Positions 33,090-46,200 are shown, numbered from the stretch's first letter. The stretch is DNA of 64,000 bases from Hansfordia pulvinata (GCA_006538405.1 BJKQ01000006.1:1635001-1699000), one strand, 5' to 3'. The notes: generated by a model from the sequence alone, not told the origin. Translations and numbers: made by a program.

Positions 33090-35746
33090 TAGGAAGGTGG
33101 GAAGTAGGATCTTCCTTTGCCACCCAGAGGGGCGGGGGGAGGAGAAGAAGATACGAAGAAGAAGAGAAACAGAAGTTTCTATAGCATCACCCAGAAGCGA
33201 TTGGACAATTTTAGACATTGGTTTGCGATAAGGTGCTCGTAGCTTTCCTCGAAGAATTTTGATCAACGAGTGCAAAGCGTTGACAAGAGCCGCTCGACAC
33301 CCTCCGTCGCGTCGGCTCACGCCTTACCCAACTTACTTCATCCCTTGCATCGACGAATCATGACCAGGCCGCACACTCACCAACGGTACCCAGACCAAAC
33401 ACTATTGTGAGTAGATGCAGTTGCGCAAAGACCGGCGATGGGGAGCATGGGGGAGAAAGAAAGGCGAACAGCATGGTTTGGGACCCAGGGGAATGGAGAC
33501 TTCCTGCGTTACTAGCCGAGTTTTTTCTTTCTTTCTTATCTTTTTCTTGACGCCATCGAGGAAGAGATGTCGAATCTAACAAGTCGTCGCCCCCCCCCGG
33601 CGCCCAGCTTTCCCTCCCCTTCTCCACTGCCCGCCACTACCTGATCACTGCCCGCCACTGCCTGATCAACTGCCCGCCACTGCCTCAGCAACTACCCTGG
33701 GTTTTCCGCCTCTTGTGGGCAGGGGTGGGCAGGGTGGGGGGTTAAAGATCCCATTTCCTCAAGGCATGGTGAGTTATCTGGACTACCTAACTCGAAACTA
33801 GTCTCCTCCGCCCCCTGGGCTTGGCTTGGTTCCCCGGTGGCAACCAAGCCTTGGATAGGCGCTCTCATGGTCCCCTCTGGCGCGGGAGGATGTTACCCGT
33901 CGCGATTCTATACCAAAAGGCGGGAGAAAAGGATTTCTTCTTTTTATTCATCTTCTTTCTTTTTGTTTCTTTTCCTTTTTTTTCTATAAGAAAATAAAAA
34001 TAGCCCGCGTTCCCATGTCTGTGCGCGGGCCTTGTAGCCTCAGCAGGCATGCAGGCAGACATGTCGCCGGTGTTGATTTTACGCCTGACGTGGGGGAGGG
34101 CGGAATCAAGTGTCTCATGATAGAGTGTGGGCTGAGAGGCACTCTTCCGCTTTGGAAAGACATCACTTTTTTCCAGAGTGAGTAGTTGGGGAATGTACGA
34201 CGCCATCTGAATTCGGGGTGGCTTGCGACGGTGACTACAAATCAGCATCGCCACTGCGGACGCCGATTCGAGTGGGCGGAAGAGATGCCTGTCGCAAAAT
34301 AAAAAAAAACCGCCACCGGTGCCCCGCGCGCGTGCCCCAGGCCTCCTTTCTAGGTGGTGGTGATCGGCCGCGGTGGTCAACCCAGCCCAGCCCAAGAGGC
34401 GTGAGTGGCGGAATCGCGGGGACGAGGCAAAAGGTAGGAGGTATGTTCCGACGCAGCTGACAAGTATCTGTCTGATTGGCGATTACCCACGTCACGTCAG
34501 TACGGAGTAGGAAGGTCAGTCACCATCATTGCCGTCGCGCGGGGAGGGGGGTTTATCATCCCGCCTGGTCAACGAGTCCGAGGCTACCTTAGGTATCTGC
34601 CTACATGCATGTATGTCAATGTCCAGTCGGCAGTGGGTTCTTTGGGCTTCTTCTGTATCTGAACTGCTTGCTTTGCCACGGTGAATTCAGCCTCCACCAC
34701 GGTGAGTTCAGCTTTTCTACCACGGCGCGTAGTTCAGCTTTTGCCACGGCCAGTCCAGCTCAGCCCCCCCTCAGCCCCCTACTCCGACTGAGGGGCCGAG
34801 CCCTCCTCGAGACGCACTGTGGCCTCTATGCCTCCCGGGGCAGGTCGGCACAGCAGTTAGCGTCTGGGATCCAAGCCCGGCGCGTCGCTCGTTCGGCCGA
34901 GGAGCGATTCTCGCATCGGTGCGGCTGGCCGGCCGGGGCGCGGCGCGGCGGGGCGGTGCGGTGCGGGGCGGCGGCATCGACACTCCACTGTCTTGTCATG
35001 TCTTGTCTTGTCACGTCACCTAATAAACCCCCTGTATTTCTCTTCTCAGTGATGCCCCGCCGGGGTTTGGCGCAGTCGGAGACATGTCGCTGTCGCCGTC
35101 CCGCCTTTTGCGCTGTTTTGTCGCCGAAGCGAGAGCGCCCGTCGAGGCGGATTGCGGGATTCCGCACCGCACCGCACCGCACCGCACGGCGACACGGCGC
35201 TCTCTCTGGTCGGTCCGCGATATCCCACACGAGTTAGGTTAGGTACTCGGGAGGCGGTCGGCAAGTTGGCTGCCTACATTGCGCGGCATTGGTATCGTAA
35301 TCCTGGCCCCCCGGGTCGCATCGGGTCACAGTGCTTACTTAACCTTATGTACGATACTTATTGCATGCCTTACCTTGGGTATGGTCCGTAGTTGTTTTGC
35401 CTCGGCCGCCCCTGATCCCTCAATTATTCAGGCTCGGGCGTACGGAGCATCTCTTCGTGACGCCCGGCCCGGAAACACAAACGGACACTTACCTCCCCCA
35501 CCCTCCCCGACTCTCTCACTCTCTTTTCCACGTCACCTTGATCGGAAGAAGAAGACGAAGAAGAAGAAGGAGAAGAAAAGGGGCAACTCGCCCGAAGAAA
35601 GCACAGACAGACCCAACAGCCACATCCCCATCCGAGACCTCCAGATTAGATCGAAAAAAGGAGTTGTCACCAAATCATAAAAAGATTCAAGAGCCAGAAA
35701 AAGACAAAGAAGAGAGAGAGAGAAAAAAAAAGAAAAGAAAAGGAAA
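33090..35746. other. 2.7-kb gene-free stretch
   Basis: No reading frame supported. Contains T-rich and A-rich runs near 33.9-34.0 kb, direct repeats of TGCCCGCCACTGCC-like sequence near 33628-33690, a (GCACC)n tract at 35164, and a purine-rich run (35549-35745) leading into the next ATG, probably its 5' UTR. Confidence 0.55.
35164..35188. repeat. (GCACC)n pentanucleotide repeat
   Basis: Four full GCACC units followed by an imperfect fifth unit. Confidence 0.8.
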
Positions 35747-36575
35747 ATGCCATCCACCACCGCCGGAGAGGAGGAGCGGCCGCCCATGGGCCACGTCGTC
35801 ACGCCCGTGGGCATGATGGGCTACGGCTTCGACGAGGCCTCGACGGCCGCCGCCCTCGCCCTGCTGACGGCCACGGGCGCGCCACGGCGCTGATCCTCGA
35901 CGCGGGTTCGACCGACAGCGGGCCCGAGAAGCTGGCCCTGGCGGCATGTCGGCGCCCCGGACCTCGTACGCCCGCGACCTGGCCAAGCTGTGCCGCCTGG
36001 CGCGCGACTGGCGGGTCCCGCTGCTCTTCGGGTCCGCGGGGGCGACGGCGCCGACGAGCACGTCGACGAGATGCTGGCCATCCTCGACGAGATTGTCGAC
36101 GAGGAGGGGAACGAGTGCGTGTTTTTTATTTCTACTTCTCTCTTCCAAGCTCCTGTTGCATCAGAGACCAAGTCTCGGCATCTATGACCATCTTGGTCTC
36201 GACAACCCCCCTCCCCCCTTTTTTCTCGATAATAAAAACAATGCCCCCCTTTGCAAGTACTAACACCTTCCCCTACTTCTATCTGTAAACAGAGACTACG
36301 CCTTCAAGACAATCGCCCTCTACGCCGGCATCCACAAGCCCACCGTGGCCTCCCGCCTGTCGTCTTCGTCCCCCCCCTCCCGCGTCTCCGGCTGCGGCCG
36401 GACCGTGCCGCCCCTGACCCCCTCCGCCCTGGCCTCCGCCGCGAGCGTGGTGGGCCAGATGGGGCCCGAGCCGTACCTGGCCGCGATGCGCGCGCACCCG
36501 GACTTTGGCGTCGTCGTGGGCGGGCGCTCGTACGACCCCTCGCCGTACGTCGCGTGGTGCATGTGGCTCCACGAG

Positions 36576-36607
<32 letters not shown>

Positions 36608-38638
36608 GGAGGACGACAACAGCAACAGGCGGACGAGAAGGAAGAGGAAGAGGAAGAAACACAGAAGAGGAGAAGGCGCATCGGGGGATACACGCACATG
36701 GGCAAGATCATGGAGTGCGGAGGCATGTGCGCCGAGCCCAAGTCCAGCGGGGCCTACGCCACGATCTGGCCCGGCGGCGAGTTCGAGGTCACCCCGCTCC
36801 CGGACGTCGTCGTTGTCGGCGACGACGACGACAACAACCCGGCGGCGGAGTCGGCGAAGGCGAGGTGCACCCCGGTCTCGGTCGCCGCGCACACGCTCTA
36901 CGAAAAGTCCCGCCCGGACATCCTCCACGGGCCCGGCGGGTACCTCGACCTCACGACGGCCAGGTACGAGCAGGTCGCCGGGTGGGCCGAGAGGTGGTGG
37001 CAGAAGAAGAAGAAGGCAGATGGTGCAGCCGATGATGACGAGGGGGAGAAAGAGGAGCAGGAGGACAGCCTCTTCGTCGACGCCGCCGCCGCCGCCCACG
37101 ACGACAAGAAGAGGAGCGTCCGGGTCCGAGGCAGCACGTTCGTCTCGTCCGCGGACCAGGGCAAGCCGTACCAGCTCAAGCTCGAGGGCGCCAGCGTCGT
37201 CGGGTACCGGTCCCTGTTCATGGGCTGCTTCAAGGATCGTGAGTTTTTTCTGGTTCGACCGACCTTCCCTCCGACCTCATCCCCCTATTATACAACAAGC
37301 ACGAGGAAAACAGTAGCGCCAAATTTTGACTACCCCCCCCCCCCCCCCCCCCCTTTTTCTTTCCAATTCAGACGCCCACAGCTTTCAAAAACTCACAAAA
37401 GGACAAACTGCAAGACTAACCCACCCTCTCTCACCCCCAAAAACCGCCACAGCCATCCTCCTCAGCAAGCTCGACGACCTGCTCGCCCTCGTCCGCGACT
37501 ACGCCGCCAAGCAGCACAGGCACATGCCCGGCGACTGGCAGATCGGCTTCCACCAGTACGGCGCCGACGGCGAGCGCTTCGTCGTCGGCGAGGTCCTCGC
37601 CTCCGACCAGGCCCTGGCCTCCAGCGTCGCCGCCTGCGCCAGGGTCGCCTGCATTGTAAGTCTCCGTCCCCCTCCCCCCCCTCATTAGAACCCCACCACC
37701 TCGTTAGAGCCCAAGAAGCCCCCGAAGAAAGAGTCCTCCTTTCTGAATACTGGCGCCTCAAGAACACACGCTCCACGCAGGGCTGCACGCGGGGGGAACA
37801 CGTCGGTGATGTACAATGCGATAATATTACCAGGCACTAACAGCAGATTGCCTATCCAGCACGGCCGGTACCCAGGCCAGAAGGCGACGTCGGGCAACTT
37901 CGCCTTTGGCATCGGCGGAAAGACCATCATCGACGTCGGCCCCTGCGCCAGCTTCTCCGTCTACCACCTCATGGACCTGGACGAAGGCGAGGAGACGCTG
38001 CACTTTCCCCCGGGCGAGGACGCCCTCGGCGCCGACGGCAGCGGCCGCGCCGACGAACAGACCGACCCCCTCGCCGTCCGTCTCTGCTTCGCTACGCCAT
38101 CAGCGTCAAAGGCAAAGGCCAGAGTCGTGCCGAGAGGAAGCGGCCCGACTTTCCTCGACCCGCCCCTGCCTCCAAGCCAGCAGCGAAGGCAATGTCGAAG
38201 ACCCCAAAGTCCGACAGCCAGGGGGCCGCGCCCGCGAAGAACGGCAACCCCGTCCCCGCCGCTGCCACGCCAAGGACAGTCGGCGAGCTGGCCAAGGTGC
38301 TGCGGTCCAAGTGCGCGGGCCCCTTCGAGGTGACCTTCGACATCCTGTTCGAGACCAGCGCCGACTACGCGCTGGTCCGCGACAGCGGGGTCCTCTGCCT
38401 CGACGCCGTCGCCCGCGTCTTGGGCGTGCGCGAGGACCAGGTCCTCTGGAGCGGCTTCTTTGAGCCCGCGCTGGCCTTCAAGGCCACCATCCCGCGCTTG
38501 AGAGGCGGCAAGGAGGCCGCCGCCGGCGGGTTCATGGAGAACGACACCCACGCCTCCCAGGAGTATGCGGGCCTGATGAATCTGGCCCTTCCCGGCTCTG
38601 TCATCGAGGCGCTAGAGTCTCGACGCGCGTCCGCTTGA
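35747..38638 (+). CDS. AtuA-like protein fused to a DUF4387 domain (five frame breaks)
   Basis: Exons 35747-36114, 36293-37238, 37453-37655 and 37860-38638. AtuA-family landmarks in order: MGYGFDEAST, DAGSTDSGPEKLAL, SYARDLAKLCRLA, DEHVDEMLAILDEIVDE, SGCGRTVPPLTP, MGPEPYLAAMRAHPDFGVVV, YDPSPYVAW, THMGKIMECGGMCAEPKS, RCTPVSVAAHTLYEKSRPD, LKLEGASVVGYRSLFMG, HGRYPGQKATSGNFAFGIGG. A DUF4387 domain follows (GPFEVTFDILFETSADYALV to EPALAFKATIPR). The frame drops by -1 five times: about 35880, 35940, the G5 run 36038-36042, within 36579-36690 after a (CAG)9 tract, and about 38040-38100. Restoring five bases yields 766 codons plus stop. Bacterial relatives occur in acyclic-terpene utilisation clusters; biochemical role unproven. 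Acidic/Lys-rich inserts are unusual. Probably consensus errors, but decay cannot be excluded. Confidence 0.82.
36579..36605 (+). repeat. (CAG)9 tract in the AtuA-like gene
   Basis: Nine CAG codons encode Gln in the frame entering from exon 2. One of the gene's frame breaks falls in or shortly after this low-complexity region. Confidence 0.85.
37333..37353. repeat. C21 homopolymer inside an intron
   Basis: Lies within the 37239-37452 intron of the AtuA-like gene. Confidence 0.85.
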
Positions 38639-38776
38639 TGGCGCCAGAGAGGTAGTCGCAGCAGTCATCTTTCCACGCCCATCTCGCTTGCTTGGACCTT
38701 ACTCCTGGGATCCGGGCGTAGTTCGGTGTTCGGGGCTCAATCAGCTTGAGCGCTCATTTCCAGCTTTCAGATAGCC

Positions 38777-40996
38777 TCAGCATGGTTGGTGTGTCATGTT
38801 GTGAGGCACCACAGGGTGCTCCGCGGCGGCGGGGTAAGGAGGATTCATGATATCCCACATGGCATCAGACCATAAGTCATTGGACATGGGGAAGTCTGAA
38901 AACCAGGACTCCGGGGCATGGGCAACCGGCTCCATGCAGCTCGTGCTCATAACCTCGTTGTCGGGATGCGGGGCGCTCGCGGCGGCAGCGTTTGGCGACG
39001 GGGTCACTTCACTTCCGCTAGAGACATCGTATTCTTGCAGCTCAACAGGCTCACCCCGCGCTTCCGACGCCGAACTCACGGCGTCCAGCAACAAGGAGGC
39101 TCCCAGTCGCTCCGTCAGTCTCAGCTTGCTCGAGTCCATGTTGGTGGGTAGCTGCTTGCAAAGAGTCTCGAAGAAGAATGCGGCCCTTTGGTACTCGTCC
39201 CGAGGCTGCTTCCGGATGCATCGCTGGAACATGCCGTGCGCCGTCATGATGTGGTTGTGCGCCAGTTGTTGCTCCTCAGTGTGCGCATTGCTGTTGAGGC
39301 TGAACCACCTCAGAAGGAACACAGTGGCAAAGGCTAGGTTCCGGTAGTGGTTCTTGGGGAACGACCTTTGGCCTTGCGCCAGGGTCAGGTTGTAGTTTTC
39401 CGTCGGCGTGTCGTGCAGTCGGTTGGCGCAAAGATGGATGATACGGATGGAGGTGCCAAGTCCAAGCTTGAGCAGAATGTCCCTCGACGTCGTGTTCGTC
39501 CGCGACTTCATGATGACTAGAGCATAGAAATGCAGCTTTGCATCTAGCACTATCAGCTCGGACAATTCGGTCCAGCCTTCCGCATGTTGCGCTTTGATGG
39601 TGTCCAGCTCCGTGTTAAACATGCGGACGAGGGCCGAGTCGACTTCTTCACTAGAGTTGCCCGCCACGACATTGACGAAGCTAGCGTAGACGGACAGCCC
39701 TCGCAACTGGACAGCAAACTCTGGAGAGGGGGGAAACTCATTGAGAGTCTGGCGGATCATGGCAATATCGGAGTCGCTGCTTATCGGAGGGGGGATACCG
39801 AGATGCATACCCAGCCTAGGAGTGTGAGCCACGCACAGGGGCAGCGCGCGGAAGAAGCAAAGGGGAAGGCGAAGACACTCACGATATGCTTACGAAAAAG
39901 CACCCTAGCCACGTATGGGCCCTGGCCTGGGAGCTACCCGATGGCACGCCCACGCTGCGCAGCGAAGGCGTGGCGTTCTGACGCTGCAGACCCATGTAGA
40001 GCGCCGAGTTGACGGCAATGCCGCAGTACACCCAGCTGGGGTCCTCCGGCTGGGTGTCAACGGGCAGTGGCCACACGCACAGGTGCAGAAGAGCCTGTAT
40101 CTTGTGGAGCGGCAGGGGGGCCACGAGTGCCTCGGATCTCAACATGGCCGTGTAGGCGTCTTTGATGGGAGTGAACAGGTCCAACTCGGGCGGCTCGGAT
40201 ATCCTCGAGGTCACCACAACTATGATGGTCCAGAAGAGAAAAGGCGAGGTACGGTACATGTTGTTCACCGAGATGTGGCCCAGAATGGGGAAATGCGGCC
40301 GGAAGTGCGACGTGAAGCTGATGGCGGCTCGTCAGCGAGACGAAAAGGGGGGGGACGGGCGGATCTACGTACACTTGAAATGTGTGCACCGCGGCGCTGA
40401 CGGAGAAGGGGACGCCGCCGATAGACAGAGACTCCACGTTGAGGTCCAGATCATCGGCCAGAAGGCCCTCGGGAGAGGCATGCGAGGCGCCGTATGAGTC
40501 GTTGGAGGGACAAGAGCCGACCGTGGCGGACGGGGCTCTGGCCGAGGTGTCAAGGCCCCGCTGGTCACGCAGCTCCTTGAGCTCTCTGGACATGGCCTCG
40601 AGACGCCTGCGAGTTGGGAGCGGTCAGTATGGTGCGCATGTAATAGGGGGGCAGCGTGATTCAGTCCTTTGGCGATTCGCGCGAGAGTCGTCTCCGGGCG
40701 TTGGCGGGTTTGGGCGTGTGGCGCCCACTTACTTTCTAGCCGGAGTCCTCTGGAACGAGGGATCGACGGTGCAGCTGAGACCTCTGGCATCGCATCGCGA
40801 GCATGAGAGCGGAAACCTCGCCTTGGAGTCGCATCTCAGCTGGGTGATGGGCCATCCGTGTCAGCATTGGGTACATGTAGACGAAGGGGCGGCGAGGCAG
40901 GGCGGACGGCGGGCAAAGACGTACTTTGGCCTGCTTACACTCGGTGCACGTCTTGACTGGGCGAACACCCGGCCAGCCGGGAGCGCGGGAGTTCAT
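38777..40996 (-). CDS. Zn2Cys6 transcription factor, Leu3-like
   Basis: Five exons on the minus strand: 40996-40925, 40839-40733, 40606-40373, 40317-39883 and 39815-38777; 628 aa. The zinc cluster is split by the first intron and reads CTECKQAK then LRCDSKARFPLSC, SRC, DARGLSC: C-x2-C-x6-C-x9-C-x2-C-x6-C, with the long x9 loop of Leu3/War1-type regulators. The linker FQRTPARKRLEAMSRELKEL is basic then coiled-coil, for dimerisation. The fungal transcription-factor middle homology region follows (FRPHFPILGH, SPFLFWTIIVVVTSR, LCVWPLPVDTQ, ALYMGLQRQN, TWLGCFFVSISLGMHLGIP). The start was chosen as the nearest ATG before the zinc cluster; the frame is open a further 1 kb upstream. It ends 138 bp from the stop of the convergent AtuA-like gene. 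Nuclear regulator, targets unknown. Confidence 0.92.
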
Positions 40997-42193
40997 GGCA
41001 GGCAAGGAGAGGCAGCCAGGGAGAGAGGGGGTGGAAATATCCTTGCCGATGCTTGCTGATGGCGGCGGCAAGGCGACTGGCAGGCTGACGAGAGGACCAA
41101 TTGTCCGTCCGGGCCGACGCGAGGCAAGTCGGCGGTTGGTTGCGGTTGTCACGTGGGATTGCAGAGTGGGGGGGCGGAAGGGGACAATGAGAATAGAGCT
41201 GCTTGTCCTGGAAGGAGATGTGTCAGGCGAGGCGTTGCGTTTATGAAGGTTGAGTCGGCGTAGTGATAGTGACCCAGGCAAGACGTCGTCGCTGTGGAGG
41301 CGGACTAACTGGGCGGCGGCAGCTTGAAGTGGCAGCGACTTGCGTGGCGATGGGGACGGTGGTAGCCGGAGTAGTACTAGCAGCAGCAGCAGCGGCAGTA
41401 ACAGCACTACCAAGACTTTGCCGGGCAGAGACAAGAGCAAAGCAGGGAGTGGGTGGCGTGGCGTGGGCAGCGGGTTTGACGTGCCGGTGGATTCCGCACC
41501 CCAGGGGAGACGGGTGCTGTCGATGGTGGATGAGGATGGACCGTGGCGGCGAGGCTCGAGATGGTGGCGATCCATGGACGCGACTCCCGGCGCTACTCGG
41601 ACTGGCCCCAAGGCTGCGCCGGGCACGGCCTCCAGGCTAGGGAGGTTAGGGCTGTCCAGGGCCGTTCCAGGGCCGTTCCAGGCTCCTTCAGCGCTCTGTC
41701 CTCCAGGCTGCAGCCCTCGCGGTGATGGATGGCGGGGGCTCACCTCGAGCTGGCGGAGCCCCGGCCTAGAGGCACTGGAGGGGGTCAGTGGGGTCCGTGA
41801 GACCCCCAAAGCAGGCGACCAACCCCCCCGCAGCCAGCCACTAAAGGCGGCCACTCGCGCTAGCCAGCGCTGGAATTCGGAGGGACATCCGCCCTGGGGG
41901 GCGAGTATACGTAGCTGCTGTCCAGCATTGGACATAGGGGGCGGCGTGTTTATTCATCCGACTTCGTCCAGAACACACATCCGCATCCACGGAGACACAC
42001 ATATCGGATTCAAGTTTTGAGTTGAGCGACGGTAGTCTTGTTCCTTCTTTAGAGAAGGTAGATCTGCCCAGCTATCACATGTTGCCGTTAAATGCAGCCA
42101 GTATCTTCTGTGTACCTAATATAGTGAGGTGGAAGGCAGCCAGGCACGTATCGAGTCCCCCTTGTTGCCGCGCTCGGTTGGTTGGATTGTTTC

Positions 42194-42221
42194 TTGGTTG
42201 GTTGGTTGGTTGGTTGGTTGG
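42194..42221. repeat. (TTGG)n tetranucleotide repeat
   Basis: About seven tandem TTGG units. Confidence 0.85.
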
Positions 42222-42336
42222 AAGGGACTGTCCGCTGCTCAGCTCGTGACTGGTCACATCCCCGCGCCCTGACATCTGCGTTCCTGGATTCCCGCAGATA
42301 GACGCGCCTAATCTTGCCGCTGCTGCGCCACCTTCT

Positions 42337-42354
42337 CCCCCCCCCCCCCCCCCC
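42337..42354. repeat. C18 homopolymer
   Basis: Uninterrupted intergenic C run. Confidence 0.85.
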
Positions 42355-42746
42355 TCCCGGCCTTGTTCATGTAATCGGCGAGACTGCCACCAACACAGCC
42401 AGAGGCAAAACCTCGGGAAGGGAGCTTGAGTGAATACGATCTTGGCACTCGTATGGGAGACCGGCCCACAGTCAGAGAGGCAAGCCGAGCGGATCTCGAG
42501 CTACTACTCCCACGCGTACGAGTACAACCAACTCATCAAGGTCCGGCAGGTCCATTCCACTTGGTTGACTCGTGGCTCTATCACCAGCGGGGCTGTGCCG
42601 AACCACGTCTGCTGCCAAGTTGCGCCTGCACGTTCGTTCCTCGCCGTGGGTCCCGGACAAGCCACGCGGCGCCCCATCACATCGCCACCAACGTAGTAAT
42701 ATCATAAGTCATCATCCGTGATCCTTCCCAGGTGTCGCCCTTACCT

Positions 42747-42769
42747 CCCCCCCCCCCCCCCCCCCCCCC
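42747..42769. repeat. C23 homopolymer
   Basis: Longest uninterrupted C run in the window, intergenic. Confidence 0.85.
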
Positions 42770-43231
42770 TCTTTCTCTTGTCTCCTCTCCATGGGCACTA
42801 TGGTATATCCATGTAGGTAAAAGGCTGATCAATGGTAATGTGCATGTGGTATTTTTGTCTCGCGTGGTATGTGTTTCAAACTCGTACTGTCCAAATGGGC
42901 AGGTGAGCCACGAGTAGACGTCTGCCTATCTGTAGTCGTGTTAAGCCGGCTTCATTAGTGCCGGGCGGCGGCAGCGGCGGGGACGGACTTCGGAGTCACA
43001 CATCAGACCTAGATCTTGTCTGGGGAGGGATCTGTACTAATAAGAGGAGCTAAGTACCTGGTTTTCTGCTTCTGTCCCCACGGAGCCAGGTCTCATGCTG
43101 GCTGCCATCTCGTCCCTCCTTCTACGCCTGCCGTGCTTCCAGAAACCCGGGTGCTTCTTCTGTCCGACGTAGCAGGAGGAGTTCCGTAAGGCTGACAGCT
43201 GAGCCCTGGCCCCGGGTCGGCCGCGTCTGAG

Positions 43232-43244
43232 CCCCCCCCCCCCC
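43232..43244. repeat. C13 homopolymer
   Basis: Uninterrupted intergenic C run. Confidence 0.8.
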
Positions 43245-46200
43245 GATTTTTCCCCTCCCAGCTGCTACGCTCGGCGGCAGCGGTTGGAGGCGAACGAGTA
43301 TAGATGTCGGGCCAACATGAACCAACACGTGGCCGGGGCCTTTGAAGAGACCGCTGACAGTTTCAGATGGCGTCAGTGTGTAGCTTGGCTCCTATGTACA
43401 GTGGTAGCTAACTGTGCGTACCTTAGTTACGCGTTTGTGTATCCGAGTATTTCCTCAAAGGAGCTCCCGACACGATCGACTCGTAAACCAGAGCCGCGAG
43501 AAGACTGCGGAATCCCGTATGCGCTCCGGGGGCAGTGCTCCCCAGTCAAAGTCGGGTTACTGCCCGTTCGTCACAATCCGCGTACCTCCTTACACAGCCA
43601 CTTACATGCATCAAATGTAAGTAGATGTAGATTCGCCTTGACTGCACCTGTGCTTCCTCCCACCCGCCCATAATCCCCGTTAACAGCGTCCGCGCCGGCA
43701 GCAGTCATCCGCCGCCGCCACTCCCCGGCCGTGCCTCACTGCTCGCACCCGCGCTACCGCCGAGCAGCTCGACCCGAGTCTCGTCATCTTTCTTCTCTCT
43801 GGCCCAGGAGGACGACGTCGGCCGACTCCCCGAGAGCCAACGCTCTTCGTTAGGGTCGGATTGGCCCCGGGATTGGCCTGTCCAAGGCGCCTGCTGGCTT
43901 GACTCGACAAAAAAAAAAAAGGCGAACTCGAACAACCCGATTCGGCCCCGTCGGCAAGGAGCCAGCCCAGTGGGCAAGCCCCTCCCTCTCCACTCCAGAG
44001 GCGACGGCCCGAGGACAGAGGGTGGTTTATACTCATAGGACTGCTGCTCAGGGGCGGACCTGGCACGTCTGGCTCAAGTCCGGTCAGAGCCTTCCTCGGA
44101 CACTGTTAGATCCCCGACTTCCTCTCCCTCTCTCTCCCTCTCTCTCTGCCGTGCGCGGTACCCACCTTCGCCTGCTCCGTATACCTTAGTAACACGCGAC
44201 CCGTGGTATAATGTTAGTTTATACCTTAGCTAAGACAGCTAGCTATCTCCTACCTATGTACCTCCTTACCGTACCTACCTGGATCCATCTACCGGCTAAC
44301 TTAGCATGACAGCATCATTACCGGGGCCGGGAGGATCCCCGAAATGCGCTCGAGCATCGCGGCCGGCGCTCTCGCCCAACTTGGCCTCACACTACCCCCC
44401 AAGGTCGTCGTCGCCGCCCTGTCGCCGTCATCGCGTCGCCCGCAACGCCTCGTCCAGGATTAGTACTCGACGACCCGAGAGGAAGAACTTGACTGTGGTT
44501 TGCTGGGATCCTTGTCTGCTAACACCATTCTCCTTTTTTTTCCTCTTCTTCTTCTTCTTCTTCTTCTTCTTTAGGTCGTTTTTGCTGGTCTCGTCTTGAC
44601 CCGAACTTTCTCCGCCCCTCTCCTCCGGAGTTTTGCGAAAAACCCCGTCCCCGGGCCAGCGTACGTGTGTGTGTGTTCATCCACATGTAGGTTGCAGTAT
44701 GTAGATGACGACGACGTGCATTTGGCGGCCTTCTGGGCGAACAGACAGAGCAGAACAAAGACACGCACGCTTGGACCCCCCCCCCCCATCCCTTCTGCAA
44801 TTTTTTTGGTTCCTTCTTCGCTGTCTGCCCACGCTCCCCAGCAGCACCCCGACTGGAATGGGTCGAACGGTGGCTGCCTGAAATTCCTCGCAACCGGGGC
44901 CGCGTGTCCTGCTTCGTTTATTCCGAAGATCTGCCGTCGCATGCTTCGCGACTGTGGCTTTGTTCGCGACTGTGACTTTTGAGGGAACAAACTCGCTCCC
45001 CCCGTCAGCTCGTTGGACGCGGATTCCCAGACAGAGGGGGGCCCGGGTGGGCTTTTTTGACCGGCGCGAAAGCCGAAGAACCAGCCCAACGGGAAAAAAG
45101 AAAGAGGCGCGTCGCCAATGCCTCGCGCACTACCAGGCGAGGGAGCCGGGTCTTCGTCAGGTGTCTGCTGGAGCTGCGCAGTTGCTGCGGTCCCCCCCCC
45201 AAAACAAGGCACGTTCGCCGCTCATCGTTCTCGGGCTTTCGGCCTCCGCTCCGGTTTTCTCGTGACTGGCGGCATGCAATGCATCAGTGTTTGATGGACA
45301 AAAAATCCCACTCACTTCCCTGGCTGTTGGGTTGTACAGGCCTGGCTGCAGCTCCCGCTTGCCTCTCTCCCCTCGTCAAACCCGGACGGGCGCCGCCGAG
45401 TGCAAAAGCGACGCTCTCTCGAGTCGATGGCCCGTATCGTATGGGCAAAGCCAGGCACCGGCGAGGGCTGGTGTCGACACCAGGCGGGGTTTGGGAGCCG
45501 GGCGAGCGTCTCTCAGGTCGGGCATCTTCGAGTGAGGCTAGCCGAGCGTGATCAGGGATAACCGTATTCTCCAGTACGTCACCGACGAGTCGCAAGCTCG
45601 CATCTTTCAGTCGGTAGTTGGCAGTTCCTCCCGTCTCCGGCGTACGTTTCGTGATGAGGGCTTGGTGTTTGACTCCCATATACCGAGTGCGCTCCGAACG
45701 GGGATCTGACAAGACCTTTCCCGGCGTGCGAGGCTGGCTGAGTTGCGGACGGACTGCGCGTTGTTGTCTCGAAGTTGCATTTGCGAGAGATACCAGCAAG
45801 TTTCTGGTTCTAGTGTGCGGGTTCGGGTGGATCGACAACATGGGCGGCACCTGCGAGCTGCACTCGGCCGACGTTGATCGAAAATGAAGGTAAATGGTGT
45901 AGTATGGGCCATCATACCCGCGCTGGCGCACCGTGCGCGATGGGAGAATCGTTGGGACCTTTGGAGTGTCTCGGGCTCAGGCTATTGCGGTAGATCGAAT
46001 GGAATTGGGCGCTGGATCGCCAGCGTTGTCTCTAGCTGTAGAGTCGTTGATGGGATATCGAGTCGTCGACGCTGTCGCCCGGCGGGCCTGCCATGATGGT
46101 GACACGTTCTTTAGCACTGCTGTTGATTTCCTCAGCTTCGAGGCGAAGGAGACAAAACACTGTCAGCGGTTGTCCACTGTCAATTGAGAGCTTGCTGGTG

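Noticed and set aside
40736..41935. 399-codon minus-strand frame as an independent gene
   Set aside because: Its 3' part is the first exon and intron of the zinc-cluster gene; the upstream part is low complexity.
45284..45931. 215-codon minus-strand frame
   Set aside because: No motif and repetitive Arg/Pro/Ser content; overlapped by similar plus-strand frames.
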